DNA of 37,812 nucleotides from Propionibacteriales bacterium. GTDB lineage: Bacteria; Actinomycetota; Actinomycetes; Propionibacteriales; Nocardioidaceae. Location of the stretch: contig JAICMS010000010.1 of NCBI GenBank assembly GCA_025929075.1, forward strand, positions 1 through 37,812, read 5' to 3'. Under the pieces are notes generated by a model. It did not search any database, was not told the DNA's origin, and saw only the letters and a program-made list of their open reading frames with translations. The position numbers and the translations under genes are program-made. Positions 25,597 through 33,052 of this stretch are shown piece after piece (position 1 is the first letter of the stretch; each line of letters opens with the position of its first letter).

Positions 25597-26460
25597 CTAG
25601 GGCAGATCGCTCCCGGGCACATCAGAGCCTTTTAGTTGCAGCGACTCCTCACCTGACAAGAAATGGCGAGTCAAGTCGTGCACGTCGTATCCGAATTCCG
25701 CGATTTGTGGCCCGTACCGTCGTTCGATCACTCGCCGCTGCCAGGCGCCCGGCCGAGGGCGACTCCGCAGCTTGGCCCACCGCCTCTCGTAGGTGACGTT
25801 GTGGCTTGCGCTCAGCCCGGCTTCCAGTGGAGTCCTGAGCTCTAGGAACTGCCGCACTCGCAGCAACTCGCGCCCGGGGTGGTTCACGAGATCCTCGTAG
25901 TGAACCACCAAAGCGCGCTGAAGGAACGGGAGATCGGCCAGCATCAGCCGATGGGCGATGAGCCAGTGCTCAACCAGCGCCGAGAGACTGGCGAACCTCC
26001 ACGGTCGCTTAGAGAGCAGCCGAGTCCACTTCTTCGTCGACAGCGCCACGGTTACCGGATGCCGGACGACCATGATGAATGCCGCGGTCGGGAACATCGC
26101 CTGGAGAAACCGGCCCATGATGAGGTTGGGCGGAGACTTCTCGACGAGGACTGGCCTCGACAAATCCCAGTACGGTCGCCACGCCTCAAGCAACTGCGCA
26201 GCGCTGCGTGGTGTAGCCAGTGGTGACGCCTCGGTGAGGTGTGCGCGGTGGTCTCGAGCGAAGTGCCCCGAGCCGCCGTAGACCATCGCAGCCGGGTAAA
26301 CGGTCTGCAGATGCTGGCCCTCGTTCTCATGGACGTTCGTGCCGGTCAACCCGCTAACGTCAGGGTGGTTTGCCAGCAGTGCCGCGAACGGAGTGGTGCC
26401 ACTTCGATGTAGTCCACCGACGAACACAAGTCGATGCGCGTCTCCGGTTTGCTGAGACAC
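25597..26460 (-). CDS. Sulfotransferase 3 (PAPS-dependent)
   Basis: Encodes 287 residues from GTG 26460, one base after the stop of the upstream DGxHR protein (TGACGTG), so translation is probably coupled. The PAPS loop is LVFVGGLHRSGTTPFAALLA, and the 3'-phosphate region is MVVRHPVTVALSTKKWTRLL with His in place of the usual Asp. LVEKSPPNLIMGRFLQAMFP gives the Lys-Ser-Pro motif. No membrane segment. It differs strongly in sequence from the other four sulfotransferases, suggesting a different acceptor position. A 138-base spacer follows before sulfotransferase 2. Confidence 0.85.
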   Translation of the reverse strand: MSQQTGDAHRLVFVGGLHRSGTTPFAALLANHPDVSGLTGTNVHENEGQHLQTVYPAAMVYGGSGHFARDHRAHLTEASPLATPRSAAQLLEAWRPYWDLSRPVLVEKSPPNLIMGRFLQAMFPTAAFIMVVRHPVTVALSTKKWTRLLSKRPWRFASLSALVEHWLIAHRLMLADLPFLQRALVVHYEDLVNHPGRELLRVRQFLELRTPLEAGLSASHNVTYERRWAKLRSRPRPGAWQRRVIERRYGPQIAEFGYDVHDLTRHFLSGEESLQLKGSDVPGSDLP

Positions 26461-26461
26461 G

Positions 26462-27202
26462 TCAGCCGGCTCGCAGACGGGCTTGCCGATGTGTGGACAC
26501 GACGGAGTCGAGGACCGGTAGTCGATGCGGAGCATCACGCTCGACCGCTGCGCGGAGGCCGTCCAACTCGCCGTAGCGTTCCGCGGCGAATCCGCACGAG
26601 AGGAAGCGAACATAGTCCGCTTCCTCGAGATCTATGTGGGGCAGCAGCAGTGCGGTGTTGTCGAGGACAGGGCGGGTCGCCGGCCTGGTGCGGTACATCC
26701 CAGGGCCGAGATCCAGATGATTCATGTGCAGTAGTGCCAGCCGATGGCATCCGTCGGCAATGTGCACCGACCGGTCGACGAGCGCTCCCGAATCCGCAGC
26801 GATCGGCCCGCGGGTTGTAACGATCGACACCGGGTGGCGTCGGTTGAAACCGACACGCTGGTACGACGTGAAAGTGGCAACGGCTCTAGCGACGCGATCA
26901 TCAAACCGCGCCATCAGGGCATCCGGATCCGCGAGCAACTGTGGGTAGAACCGAAAGCACTCGACGTGCTTGAACCAGGTGAAGTAGTCATCGCCTCGGG
27001 CCACCTCTTGCAGCTTGCTCAACGGCTCCCGCTGTCGCTCGCGGAGCCGGACGAAGAAACGGGACCGGATCACGATGTCGTAGCGCAGTGGACTGATCAG
27101 CGAAGCCATCTCGATGACCGAACGCCCAGCGTGGCTTGGTCGGAAGGATCGGAGCCGGTGAGCCGCCGCTTGCGCGCGCGGCACGACCTCACCAGTGACC
27201 AA
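26462..27202 (-). CDS. DGxHR protein, ParB/sulfiredoxin-like fold
   Basis: Encodes up to 246 residues. I chose TTG 27202 because a G-run (GGGGGGG) lies six bases upstream; ATG 27109 is an alternative that skips 31 basic residues. The only clear motif is SVHIADGCHRLALLHMN (about residues 140-156), matching the DGxHR signature of ParB/Srx-fold domains, which bind nucleotides in ParB, sulfiredoxin and SerK kinases. The N-terminal half is helical and Arg-rich. Such proteins occur inside surface-polysaccharide clusters without a known function. It is directly coupled to sulfotransferase 3 and divergent from the glycosyltransferase at 27361. Confidence 0.7.
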   Translation of the reverse strand: MVTGEVVPRAQAAAHRLRSFRPSHAGRSVIEMASLISPLRYDIVIRSRFFVRLRERQREPLSKLQEVARGDDYFTWFKHVECFRFYPQLLADPDALMARFDDRVARAVATFTSYQRVGFNRRHPVSIVTTRGPIAADSGALVDRSVHIADGCHRLALLHMNHLDLGPGMYRTRPATRPVLDNTALLLPHIDLEEADYVRFLSCGFAAERYGELDGLRAAVERDAPHRLPVLDSVVSTHRQARLRAG

Positions 27203-27360
27203 TTGTTCCCCCCCGTCGCTCGTCGGCCGGCGTTGTCAGACTTCGATTCAAGCACCAACTTGTCGTCAGCCAAACGCGATCGATGCAAGAAATGGCCGCT
27301 GGCGGCTCGGCTACACTATCGTCGAGCGCTCAGGCATCGCACCTAGAACTGGGGGTATAC

Positions 27361-28623
27361 GTGCGGATCCTGCACGTCAACAAATTCCTCTATCGCCGGG
27401 GCGGCGCCGAGGGCTACATGATCGATGTGGCCGATCTGCAGCGTCGGGCCGGCCACGATGTCGCTCTGTGGGGGATGCACCACCCGGAAGATCAAGAGCC
27501 GCACCTGCTGGAGGACACGTTCGCGCCGTACCTTGAGCTCGAGCCGCCTCCGAGCGGGCTGTCCGCGCTCACAGCTGCCGGTCGAATGGTCTGGTCGCCG
27601 TCGGCTCGGCGCGGCATGGAGCGGGCACTGCGGAGCTTCCGACCAGACGTCGTTCACTGCCACAACATCTTTCATCACTTGTCGCCATCGATCTTGGCGC
27701 CGGTGCGAAGCCGAGGCATCCCCTGTGTCATGACGCTCCACGACTACAAGTTGGCCTGTCCGAGCTATCAAATGCTCGATCACGGCCGCATGTGCGACCT
27801 CTGTGTCACCGGAGGGACGTGGCACGCCGTGAAGCAACGCTGCAAGGACGACTCGCTGATGGGGAGCAGCCTGCTGGCCATTGAGTCCGGTCTGCATCGG
27901 CTGACCGACGCTTACGGCAAGGTCGATGTCTTTATCAGCCCCAGCACGTTCCTCGCCGACGTCGTCAGCCGGTTCGGTATCACACCGGAGCGCATCCGGG
28001 TGGTCAACCACTTCGTGGATCTGCAGGACGTTCCCAGAGCAAGCGAGCCCGGACAAGGCTTTCTGTTCGCCGGCCGACTGGCGAACGAGAAGGGTGTCGA
28101 CACGCTCATCGAGGCAATGAGTCTCTTGCCCGAGGGGGCGCACCTTGATGTCGCCGGTGACGGTCCGCTCCGCGAACCGCTCGAACGACTTGCGGCCGAG
28201 CGGGCGCCCGGGCGGATAACCTTCCATGGACGCCTCGATCTCCCGCAGCTGCAGCGTCTCCTCGTCGGCGCGATTGCCTCGGTAGTCCCCTCGCGCTGGT
28301 ACGAAAACCAGCCCATGACGATCCTCGAGTCGTTTGCCGCCGCTGTCCCAGTGGTCGCGACCAACCTCGGTGGCATGCCAGAACTCGTACGCGACGAGGT
28401 CGAAGGGTTGCTTATCCCGCACGACGATCCGACTGCGCTTGCCGGTGCATTGAAGCGACTGTCTGATGACCCCGGTTGGGCGCACCGGATGGGAGTCGGT
28501 GCGCTGTCCCGCTTGAGCAGCGAGTTCGGTCCCGATACGCATCTACAGTCGCTCGACGAAGTCTACGAGCTGGCGCGTGAGCACGCCCGGCGTAGCTCCC
28601 GCGGCCCGGAATATTCCAGTTGA
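27361..28623 (+). CDS. GT4-family glycosyltransferase
   Basis: Encodes 420 residues from GTG 27361 with GGGGG five bases upstream. It is a GT-B retaining transferase: N-terminal RILHVNKFLYRRGGAEGYM and VVHCHNIFHHLSP, C-terminal FLFAGRLANEKGVDTLIEAM, LDVAGDGPLREPLERL, and the donor-site motif ENQPMTILESFAAAVPVVAT (E-x7-E variant). A Cys-rich insert (HDYKLACPSYQMLDHGRMCDLC, in two parts) is common in this branch. It would add a sugar from a nucleotide donor to the growing lipid-linked glycan at the inner membrane face. The stop overlaps the start of sulfotransferase 4 (TTGA), linking sugar transfer and sulfation. Confidence 0.9.
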   Translation: MRILHVNKFLYRRGGAEGYMIDVADLQRRAGHDVALWGMHHPEDQEPHLLEDTFAPYLELEPPPSGLSALTAAGRMVWSPSARRGMERALRSFRPDVVHCHNIFHHLSPSILAPVRSRGIPCVMTLHDYKLACPSYQMLDHGRMCDLCVTGGTWHAVKQRCKDDSLMGSSLLAIESGLHRLTDAYGKVDVFISPSTFLADVVSRFGITPERIRVVNHFVDLQDVPRASEPGQGFLFAGRLANEKGVDTLIEAMSLLPEGAHLDVAGDGPLREPLERLAAERAPGRITFHGRLDLPQLQRLLVGAIASVVPSRWYENQPMTILESFAAAVPVVATNLGGMPELVRDEVEGLLIPHDDPTALAGALKRLSDDPGWAHRMGVGALSRLSSEFGPDTHLQSLDEVYELAREHARRSSRGPEYSS

Positions 28624-29594
28624 GCGCATCGCCCGGGGCCGTCAAAGTCTTATTCCTGGCCGGTACCGGTCGCTGTGGGAGCACCATCCTCAGCAGTGTC
28701 CTTGGCCAGGTCGATGGATGCATTGCGGCCGGGGAGCTCCGTTATTTCTGGGAACGTGGGCTTGAGCTGGATCATCGGTGCGGATGCGGTGAGCCATTCA
28801 GCCGGTGCCCCACCTGGTCAGAGGTGACGCGCCAGCTGGCGCCGCTGCCCGAACCACGAGGAATGGCACATTCGATCGACAGCAGACTCAGGGTGCGTCG
28901 GGTGCCGATGATGCTGCTGCGCATGCGGCACGGCCGACCGCCGATACCGCTGCGCGCAGAAGACGACCACTTGGTGCGCCTCTATCGAGCGGTGTCGGAG
29001 CGGCCGGCCACCACGGTCATCCTTGACTCGTCCAAGCTGCCTCCGTACGCGCTCTTGCTGTCTGAGCTTCCCGGCGTCGAGCTGTACGTCGTGCACGTGG
29101 TTCGCGACCCGAGGGCAACCGCATTTTCGTGGATGCGGCTCAAGGAGACGCATGACCGCGACGACGGTGCCACGATGGCGCGCCTTGAGGCGTGGCGGAG
29201 CGCAGCGCTGTGGCTGATCTGGAGCCTACTGGTCGACCGATGGTGGCCACGGGATCACCCGCGCAACATGCTCGTTCGGTATGAGGACTTCGTCTCGGAG
29301 CCAGCGACGACCGTGGCGGACATTATGGCCATGGTCGGTCTCGACCCGCCTTCTGGGCTGATCGAGGGGCACACCGTTTTTCTGACGCCCACACATAGCG
29401 TTGCTGGCAATCCGAACCGCCATCAGACGGGGCCGGTCGAATTGACGATGGACGTCGAGTGGGAGAACTCGATGTCCTTTCTGAAGCGATGGGCTGTCAC
29501 CTTGGTGACCTTGCCGGGGTTGCGACGCTTCGGGTACCCGATCAGCGGCCGGCGAAGCGTCAATCCTGGGCGCTCCAAGCGCTCGGCATCGTGA
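28620..29594 (+). CDS. Sulfotransferase 4 (PAPS-dependent, CGCG type)
   Basis: Encodes 324 residues from TTG 28620, overlapping the glycosyltransferase stop by four bases. The PAPS loop is VLFLAGTGRCGSTILSSVLG and the 3'-phosphate region VVHVVRDPRATAFSWMRLKE. A Cys cluster HRCGCGEPFSRCPTW (about residues 51-65) is typical of one actinobacterial/cyanobacterial sulfotransferase branch and may bind metal. LDSSKLPPYALLL provides the Ser-Ser-Lys motif. A conserved late segment SVAGNPNRHQTG is also family-like. Its 3' end overlaps convergent sulfotransferase 5 by 35 bases. Confidence 0.87.
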   Translation: MSASPGAVKVLFLAGTGRCGSTILSSVLGQVDGCIAAGELRYFWERGLELDHRCGCGEPFSRCPTWSEVTRQLAPLPEPRGMAHSIDSRLRVRRVPMMLLRMRHGRPPIPLRAEDDHLVRLYRAVSERPATTVILDSSKLPPYALLLSELPGVELYVVHVVRDPRATAFSWMRLKETHDRDDGATMARLEAWRSAALWLIWSLLVDRWWPRDHPRNMLVRYEDFVSEPATTVADIMAMVGLDPPSGLIEGHTVFLTPTHSVAGNPNRHQTGPVELTMDVEWENSMSFLKRWAVTLVTLPGLRRFGYPISGRRSVNPGRSKRSAS

Positions 29595-30459
29595 GGTCCA
29601 ATCTGGCGAGTTGCTCGGCGAGTTGTGCGTTGTGGGGTTCATAGAACTGCGCCAGGCGTGCTCGGTCGGCGGCTGACATCGAGTCAGCTGTGGACGATTG
29701 GTTCACGGAGTAGTAGGCCCCTCGCAGTCGTCGCTTGATGTTTGCGTGACGTCGCAAGAACCGTTCCCCTCGGCGGTTGGCCCGCACCGCGACCCGCTGG
29801 AGGCCGCGATACCGATACAGCGTCGTCCTGTTGTCTACAGTCCACGAGATCTGGTCGACGATGTCGTCGATTGCAAGCCAGCCGAACAACTGCGACAGCA
29901 AGAGCGAGGGTGCTTGCACCAGGTCGTCGAAGAACACCACTCGAAGCCGGTCCCCGAATGTCTGCTCCCAGTCGGGGAGCCACCTCGCGTAGCAGCCGCC
30001 ACCGAGACCCCAGTACGCCTGGTTCCCCGGCTTGCTGTCGGCGCCGGACGAATGTAGCTCGAAACAACGGTCCAGGTAAGCGCCGAACGTCATGTCCTTC
30101 GGAATGCCGGTGCGACTCTTGATGAACTGGAACCAGGACCAGCACCGCGTGATCGGGTCCCGGAGACTGACAAGAACCCGCGGCGACTCGCACACCTGGT
30201 CGACCTCACGGGCGAGAGTGCCGCCGCCATAGAAGTAGCTCGGCGTCGCCTCCATGACGTAGGTCTGGCCGTCACAGTGACCGAAGTGTGCGGCGTAAGT
30301 TTCGACGGCTGCGGGCCGTTCGCCGAAACGAAGCGGGGCGAAGTAGCGAACCTCTTTCACATCCGATGCGCAGACGTCCGGATGCTGCCCGAGATAACGG
30401 AACAGCGACGTCGTCCCGGCCTTGCTGACCCCGCCAATGATCAGGTTCGGGAGGCGCAT
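29560..30459 (-). CDS. Sulfotransferase 5 (PAPS-dependent)
   Basis: Encodes 299 residues from ATG 30459; the ribosome site is weak, but the ATG precedes the family start by two residues. The PAPS loop is LIIGGVSKAGTTSLFRYLGQ, the closest of the five to the classical KxGTT pattern, and the 3'-phosphate region is VLVSLRDPITRCWSWFQFIK. VKEVRYFAPLRFGE and MEATPSYFYGG are typical of heparan-sulfate-like sulfotransferases. It is soluble. It converges on and overlaps sulfotransferase 4 and is divergent from the fused glycosyltransferase at 30631. The open frame continues 302 codons upstream, but that part is antisense to the next gene. Confidence 0.87.
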   Translation of the reverse strand: MRLPNLIIGGVSKAGTTSLFRYLGQHPDVCASDVKEVRYFAPLRFGERPAAVETYAAHFGHCDGQTYVMEATPSYFYGGGTLAREVDQVCESPRVLVSLRDPITRCWSWFQFIKSRTGIPKDMTFGAYLDRCFELHSSGADSKPGNQAYWGLGGGCYARWLPDWEQTFGDRLRVVFFDDLVQAPSLLLSQLFGWLAIDDIVDQISWTVDNRTTLYRYRGLQRVAVRANRRGERFLRRHANIKRRLRGAYYSVNQSSTADSMSAADRARLAQFYEPHNAQLAEQLARLDLTMPSAWSAQD

Positions 30460-30630
30460 CACGCGCTTATCAGTGGCACAAGGGGCCTCCGATGCTCGAT
30501 GGCTTCTAGCGGGTGTGCGGAGGAGCGGTCCGAGAGGCCCAGCTCCCGTGCACAATGGTGCCTGCCGGAGGCTGTGTCCCGAGCGTACCAACATGCACCA
30601 GTAGCGGATTTGTCGCAAGGATGGGACGGC

Positions 30631-31611
30631 ATGACTGAGCAGGGTGGACGGACGCTTCTCGTCGCGTCGACCGGAGGGCATCTTCAGGAGCTCGTCAAGC
30701 TTCAGCCTCGACTCTGCCCTTCGACGTCCAGCCACGAGTGGGTCACGTTTGACGATCCGCAGTCGAGGTCGTTGCTGAGCGGGGAGTCGGTGCACCACGT
30801 GCCGTACGTCCCTCCGCGTGGCTACTTTGCCGCGGCGAGTGTCGCGGCTCTCGCATACCGGATCGTGCGGAGCAGCAAGTGCACGCAAATCGTATCCACC
30901 GGCGCCGGTCTGGCCGTTCCGTTGCTGGCCGCTGGGCGGCTGCAACACGTGGATTGCCACTACATCGAGAGCGCTGCCCGAGCCGACGGCCCGAGCATGA
31001 CCGGGAAGATCGTGTCGCGCATACCGGGCGTTCGACTGTACGCGCAGTACGAACGGTGGGCCGAGGGTCCGTGGGCGTTCCAGGGTTCCGTCTTCGACGC
31101 CTATCGGAGTCAGCACCTTCCATCTGGCGCGACGGATCGCGCGCGTCGTGTCGTCGTGACGCTGGGCACGATGCGGACGTACGACTTTCGGCGAGCTGTA
31201 CAGCGGCTGGTTCAGATCCTGCCCCGGCTGCTGACCCCCGACGCCGAGATCCTTTGGCAGGTCGGATCGACCGACGTCAGCGGTCTCCCCATCAGGTCGG
31301 CCTCCTTCGTGTCGGCCGAGATGCTGAGAGGCGCCGTCGCTGCAGCCGATCTGGTCGTTGCCCACGCCGGCGTCGGGTCTGCGCTTACCGCGCTCGATCT
31401 AGGGAAGTGCCCCGTGTTGCTGGCCCGACGGAAGCAGCACGGCGAGCATGTCGACGACCACCAGCAGCTCATCGCCGCCGAACTTGCCAACCGCGGGTTG
31501 GCTGTCAGCCCTGACGTCAACGACCTCGAGGTCGAGCACCTTCGGTTTGCGATGCGGGTGCGAGTGGACACTGATGCGGTGGCCGCGCCGTTTCGGCTCC
31601 GAGCCAGTTAG
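30631..31611 (+). CDS. Fused PssD/PssE (Alg14/Alg13-like) glycosyltransferase
   Basis: Encodes 326 residues from ATG 30631 with AAGGATGG upstream. The N-terminal part (1 to about 160) is like PssD/Alg14: TLLVASTGGHLQELVKLQPR, VSTGAGLAVPLLAAGRL, CHYIESAARADGPSMTGKIV, ending with YAQYERWAEG. The C-terminal part is like PssE/Alg13 and GT28 enzymes: VVVTLGTMRTYDFRRAVQRL, VVAHAGVGSALTALDLGKCP and RRKQHGEHVDDHQQLIAAEL. In rhizobia and eukaryotes these are two proteins that add the second sugar (often GlcA or GlcNAc) to a polyprenyl-linked sugar; here they are one chain. The donor here is not known. Confidence 0.85.
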   Translation: MTEQGGRTLLVASTGGHLQELVKLQPRLCPSTSSHEWVTFDDPQSRSLLSGESVHHVPYVPPRGYFAAASVAALAYRIVRSSKCTQIVSTGAGLAVPLLAAGRLQHVDCHYIESAARADGPSMTGKIVSRIPGVRLYAQYERWAEGPWAFQGSVFDAYRSQHLPSGATDRARRVVVTLGTMRTYDFRRAVQRLVQILPRLLTPDAEILWQVGSTDVSGLPIRSASFVSAEMLRGAVAAADLVVAHAGVGSALTALDLGKCPVLLARRKQHGEHVDDHQQLIAAELANRGLAVSPDVNDLEVEHLRFAMRVRVDTDAVAAPFRLRAS

Positions 31612-31648
31612 GAACCATCAAGCGGACTGCCGCACTGCGGGCTTGCCC

Positions 31649-32767
31649 TCACCCGTAGACCACGAAGTCTGCCCAGGTCACGCCTTGCAAGCTGCGGTGG
31701 TTGATGTCGAGGCCCTGCCAGGGGTCGTAAACCTGGGTCGACTGCTCCGCCTTCAATGCGCACGGACCACCGGAGTTGTCACCCAGGATGCACCCGTGAT
31801 CCTGAAGAGTCCTGGCCACCGCCAAGCCAGCTGGCGACATGCCCCGCTGCGAAAGGTCGATCGAGCGGTCGATGCCGATCCTCGTGCCCTCCGCGCCCCA
31901 CCCGTACTTGCCCTTCTCGCAGGCGATCAGGGGGGACACGAAGCCGGCGGCGGTGAGGGTCTCACAGAACATCATGTGCAGCACGTAGCCAAGGCCCGTA
32001 CCCTGCGCGATTGCGGCGTTGGTAGCCGAGCTGCGGATCACCATGGAATCGGGGATGCAGCCGCGGGTGCGGAAGTTGACCGTTGAGTCCGAGTACGGGT
32101 TGCGCTTGTCGAGTCCGTTGCTTGCATGCTCGAAGATGCCGCAGTCTCGCACGCTGATCGCGTACTGACCAACGACGGAGGCACCGCATGCCCACACGCT
32201 GACACCTGAGACCGTGTCGCAGACCACGAACGGTGAGTCCGACGTGCCGGTGAGCTGGTCGCCGAACCACGTTGGCGCATGGAATCCCTGCTTCGCCAAC
32301 TGCGCAATGGCGGGTGGGATCTTCCCGGTCAGGCTCCACAGCGGATCATCCGCCTGCGGCTCCGCGTAAGGCATTCCCCATTGATCCCCGTCGAGACCGT
32401 GCAGGCAGGGGTACGGCCAGTCGGACTGCACATGCTGGGAACTCAAGAAGGTTCGCATTTGGGCTGTGAGCGTGCTGTTGACGGCCAGCCCGGCCGTCGA
32501 CGACTGATAGAACGAGTCAGTGCTGTAAGGGTAATAAACTGCCCCCCCGCTAGTGATAGGAGGCTTCGCGCGCATCATCTGAGCCGTGCCCAAAGGATCG
32601 CCGACGAGCTGTCCGAGCCCAAAGGCCGCCGCCACGGCGGCACCTCCGGTCAGCAAACTTCGCCGGCTCATGGCTCTGTCGGCCCGTGCCATTCCGTTGG
32701 GCGTGGAGTGGCTGACCACGTTTGGAGAAGGACAACGATGCCTGGGGGTGGCACGTGCGAAACGCAT
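31649..32767 (-). CDS. Tat-exported protein of unknown function
   Basis: Encodes 372 residues from ATG 32767 with AAGGAG six bases upstream. A long basic N-region leads to the twin-arginine signal MSRRSLLTGGAAVAAAFGLG (about residues 33-52), so it is exported folded. The mature protein is about 310 residues, rich in Gly, Asp, Ser, Trp and Tyr, with nine Cys (PYPCLHG, VVCDTV, VWACGAS, RDCGIFE, TRGCIPDS, MMFCET, IACEKG, GCILGDN, GPCALK). I recognise no catalytic family. Its site next to the glycan genes suggests an envelope enzyme or binding protein acting on the polymer outside the cell, which is inference. Confidence 0.75.
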   Translation of the reverse strand: MRFARATPRHRCPSPNVVSHSTPNGMARADRAMSRRSLLTGGAAVAAAFGLGQLVGDPLGTAQMMRAKPPITSGGAVYYPYSTDSFYQSSTAGLAVNSTLTAQMRTFLSSQHVQSDWPYPCLHGLDGDQWGMPYAEPQADDPLWSLTGKIPPAIAQLAKQGFHAPTWFGDQLTGTSDSPFVVCDTVSGVSVWACGASVVGQYAISVRDCGIFEHASNGLDKRNPYSDSTVNFRTRGCIPDSMVIRSSATNAAIAQGTGLGYVLHMMFCETLTAAGFVSPLIACEKGKYGWGAEGTRIGIDRSIDLSQRGMSPAGLAVARTLQDHGCILGDNSGGPCALKAEQSTQVYDPWQGLDINHRSLQGVTWADFVVYG

Positions 32768-32906
32768 GGTTACTCCTTTGCGGAGGCGGCTGACCATCTT
32801 GGTGGTCAGGTGGCCGACGTCGGAGCGCGACCGATGCCCCCGAGGCTGCCGCCAACCCTGGTTCGCCTTCGTTCGCCAGTGGAGCGGGCAGTCAAGGCTT
32901 CGCTCT

Positions 32907-32921
32907 GTGATCAGTGATCAC
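32907..32921. promoter_or_regulatory. 15-bp palindrome, possible operator
   Basis: GTGATCA-G-TGATCAC is a perfect odd palindrome, 140 bases before the Tat-exported protein gene and in the only sizeable spacer (285 bases) between it and the flippase gene, both on the minus strand. It resembles operators of dimeric winged-helix regulators. No regulator is adjacent. Nothing else is evident in the spacer. Confidence 0.4.
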
Positions 32922-33052
32922 GTCCGTCACACTAGTTGCTGAGGTGGACGCCTGTCGCATCAATCGGCAGTTTCGATCCACGGGGCCGCTTGGCGCCGGG
33001 TTACCCGCGAGCACGGCCGTCGGCATCGGACCAGCTGGTTGCGGCACGCCCG

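Noticed and set aside
30460-31365. N-terminal extension of sulfotransferase 5 by 302 codons
   Set aside because: It lies opposite the fused glycosyltransferase and lacks any domain; the PAPS loop begins directly after ATG 30459.
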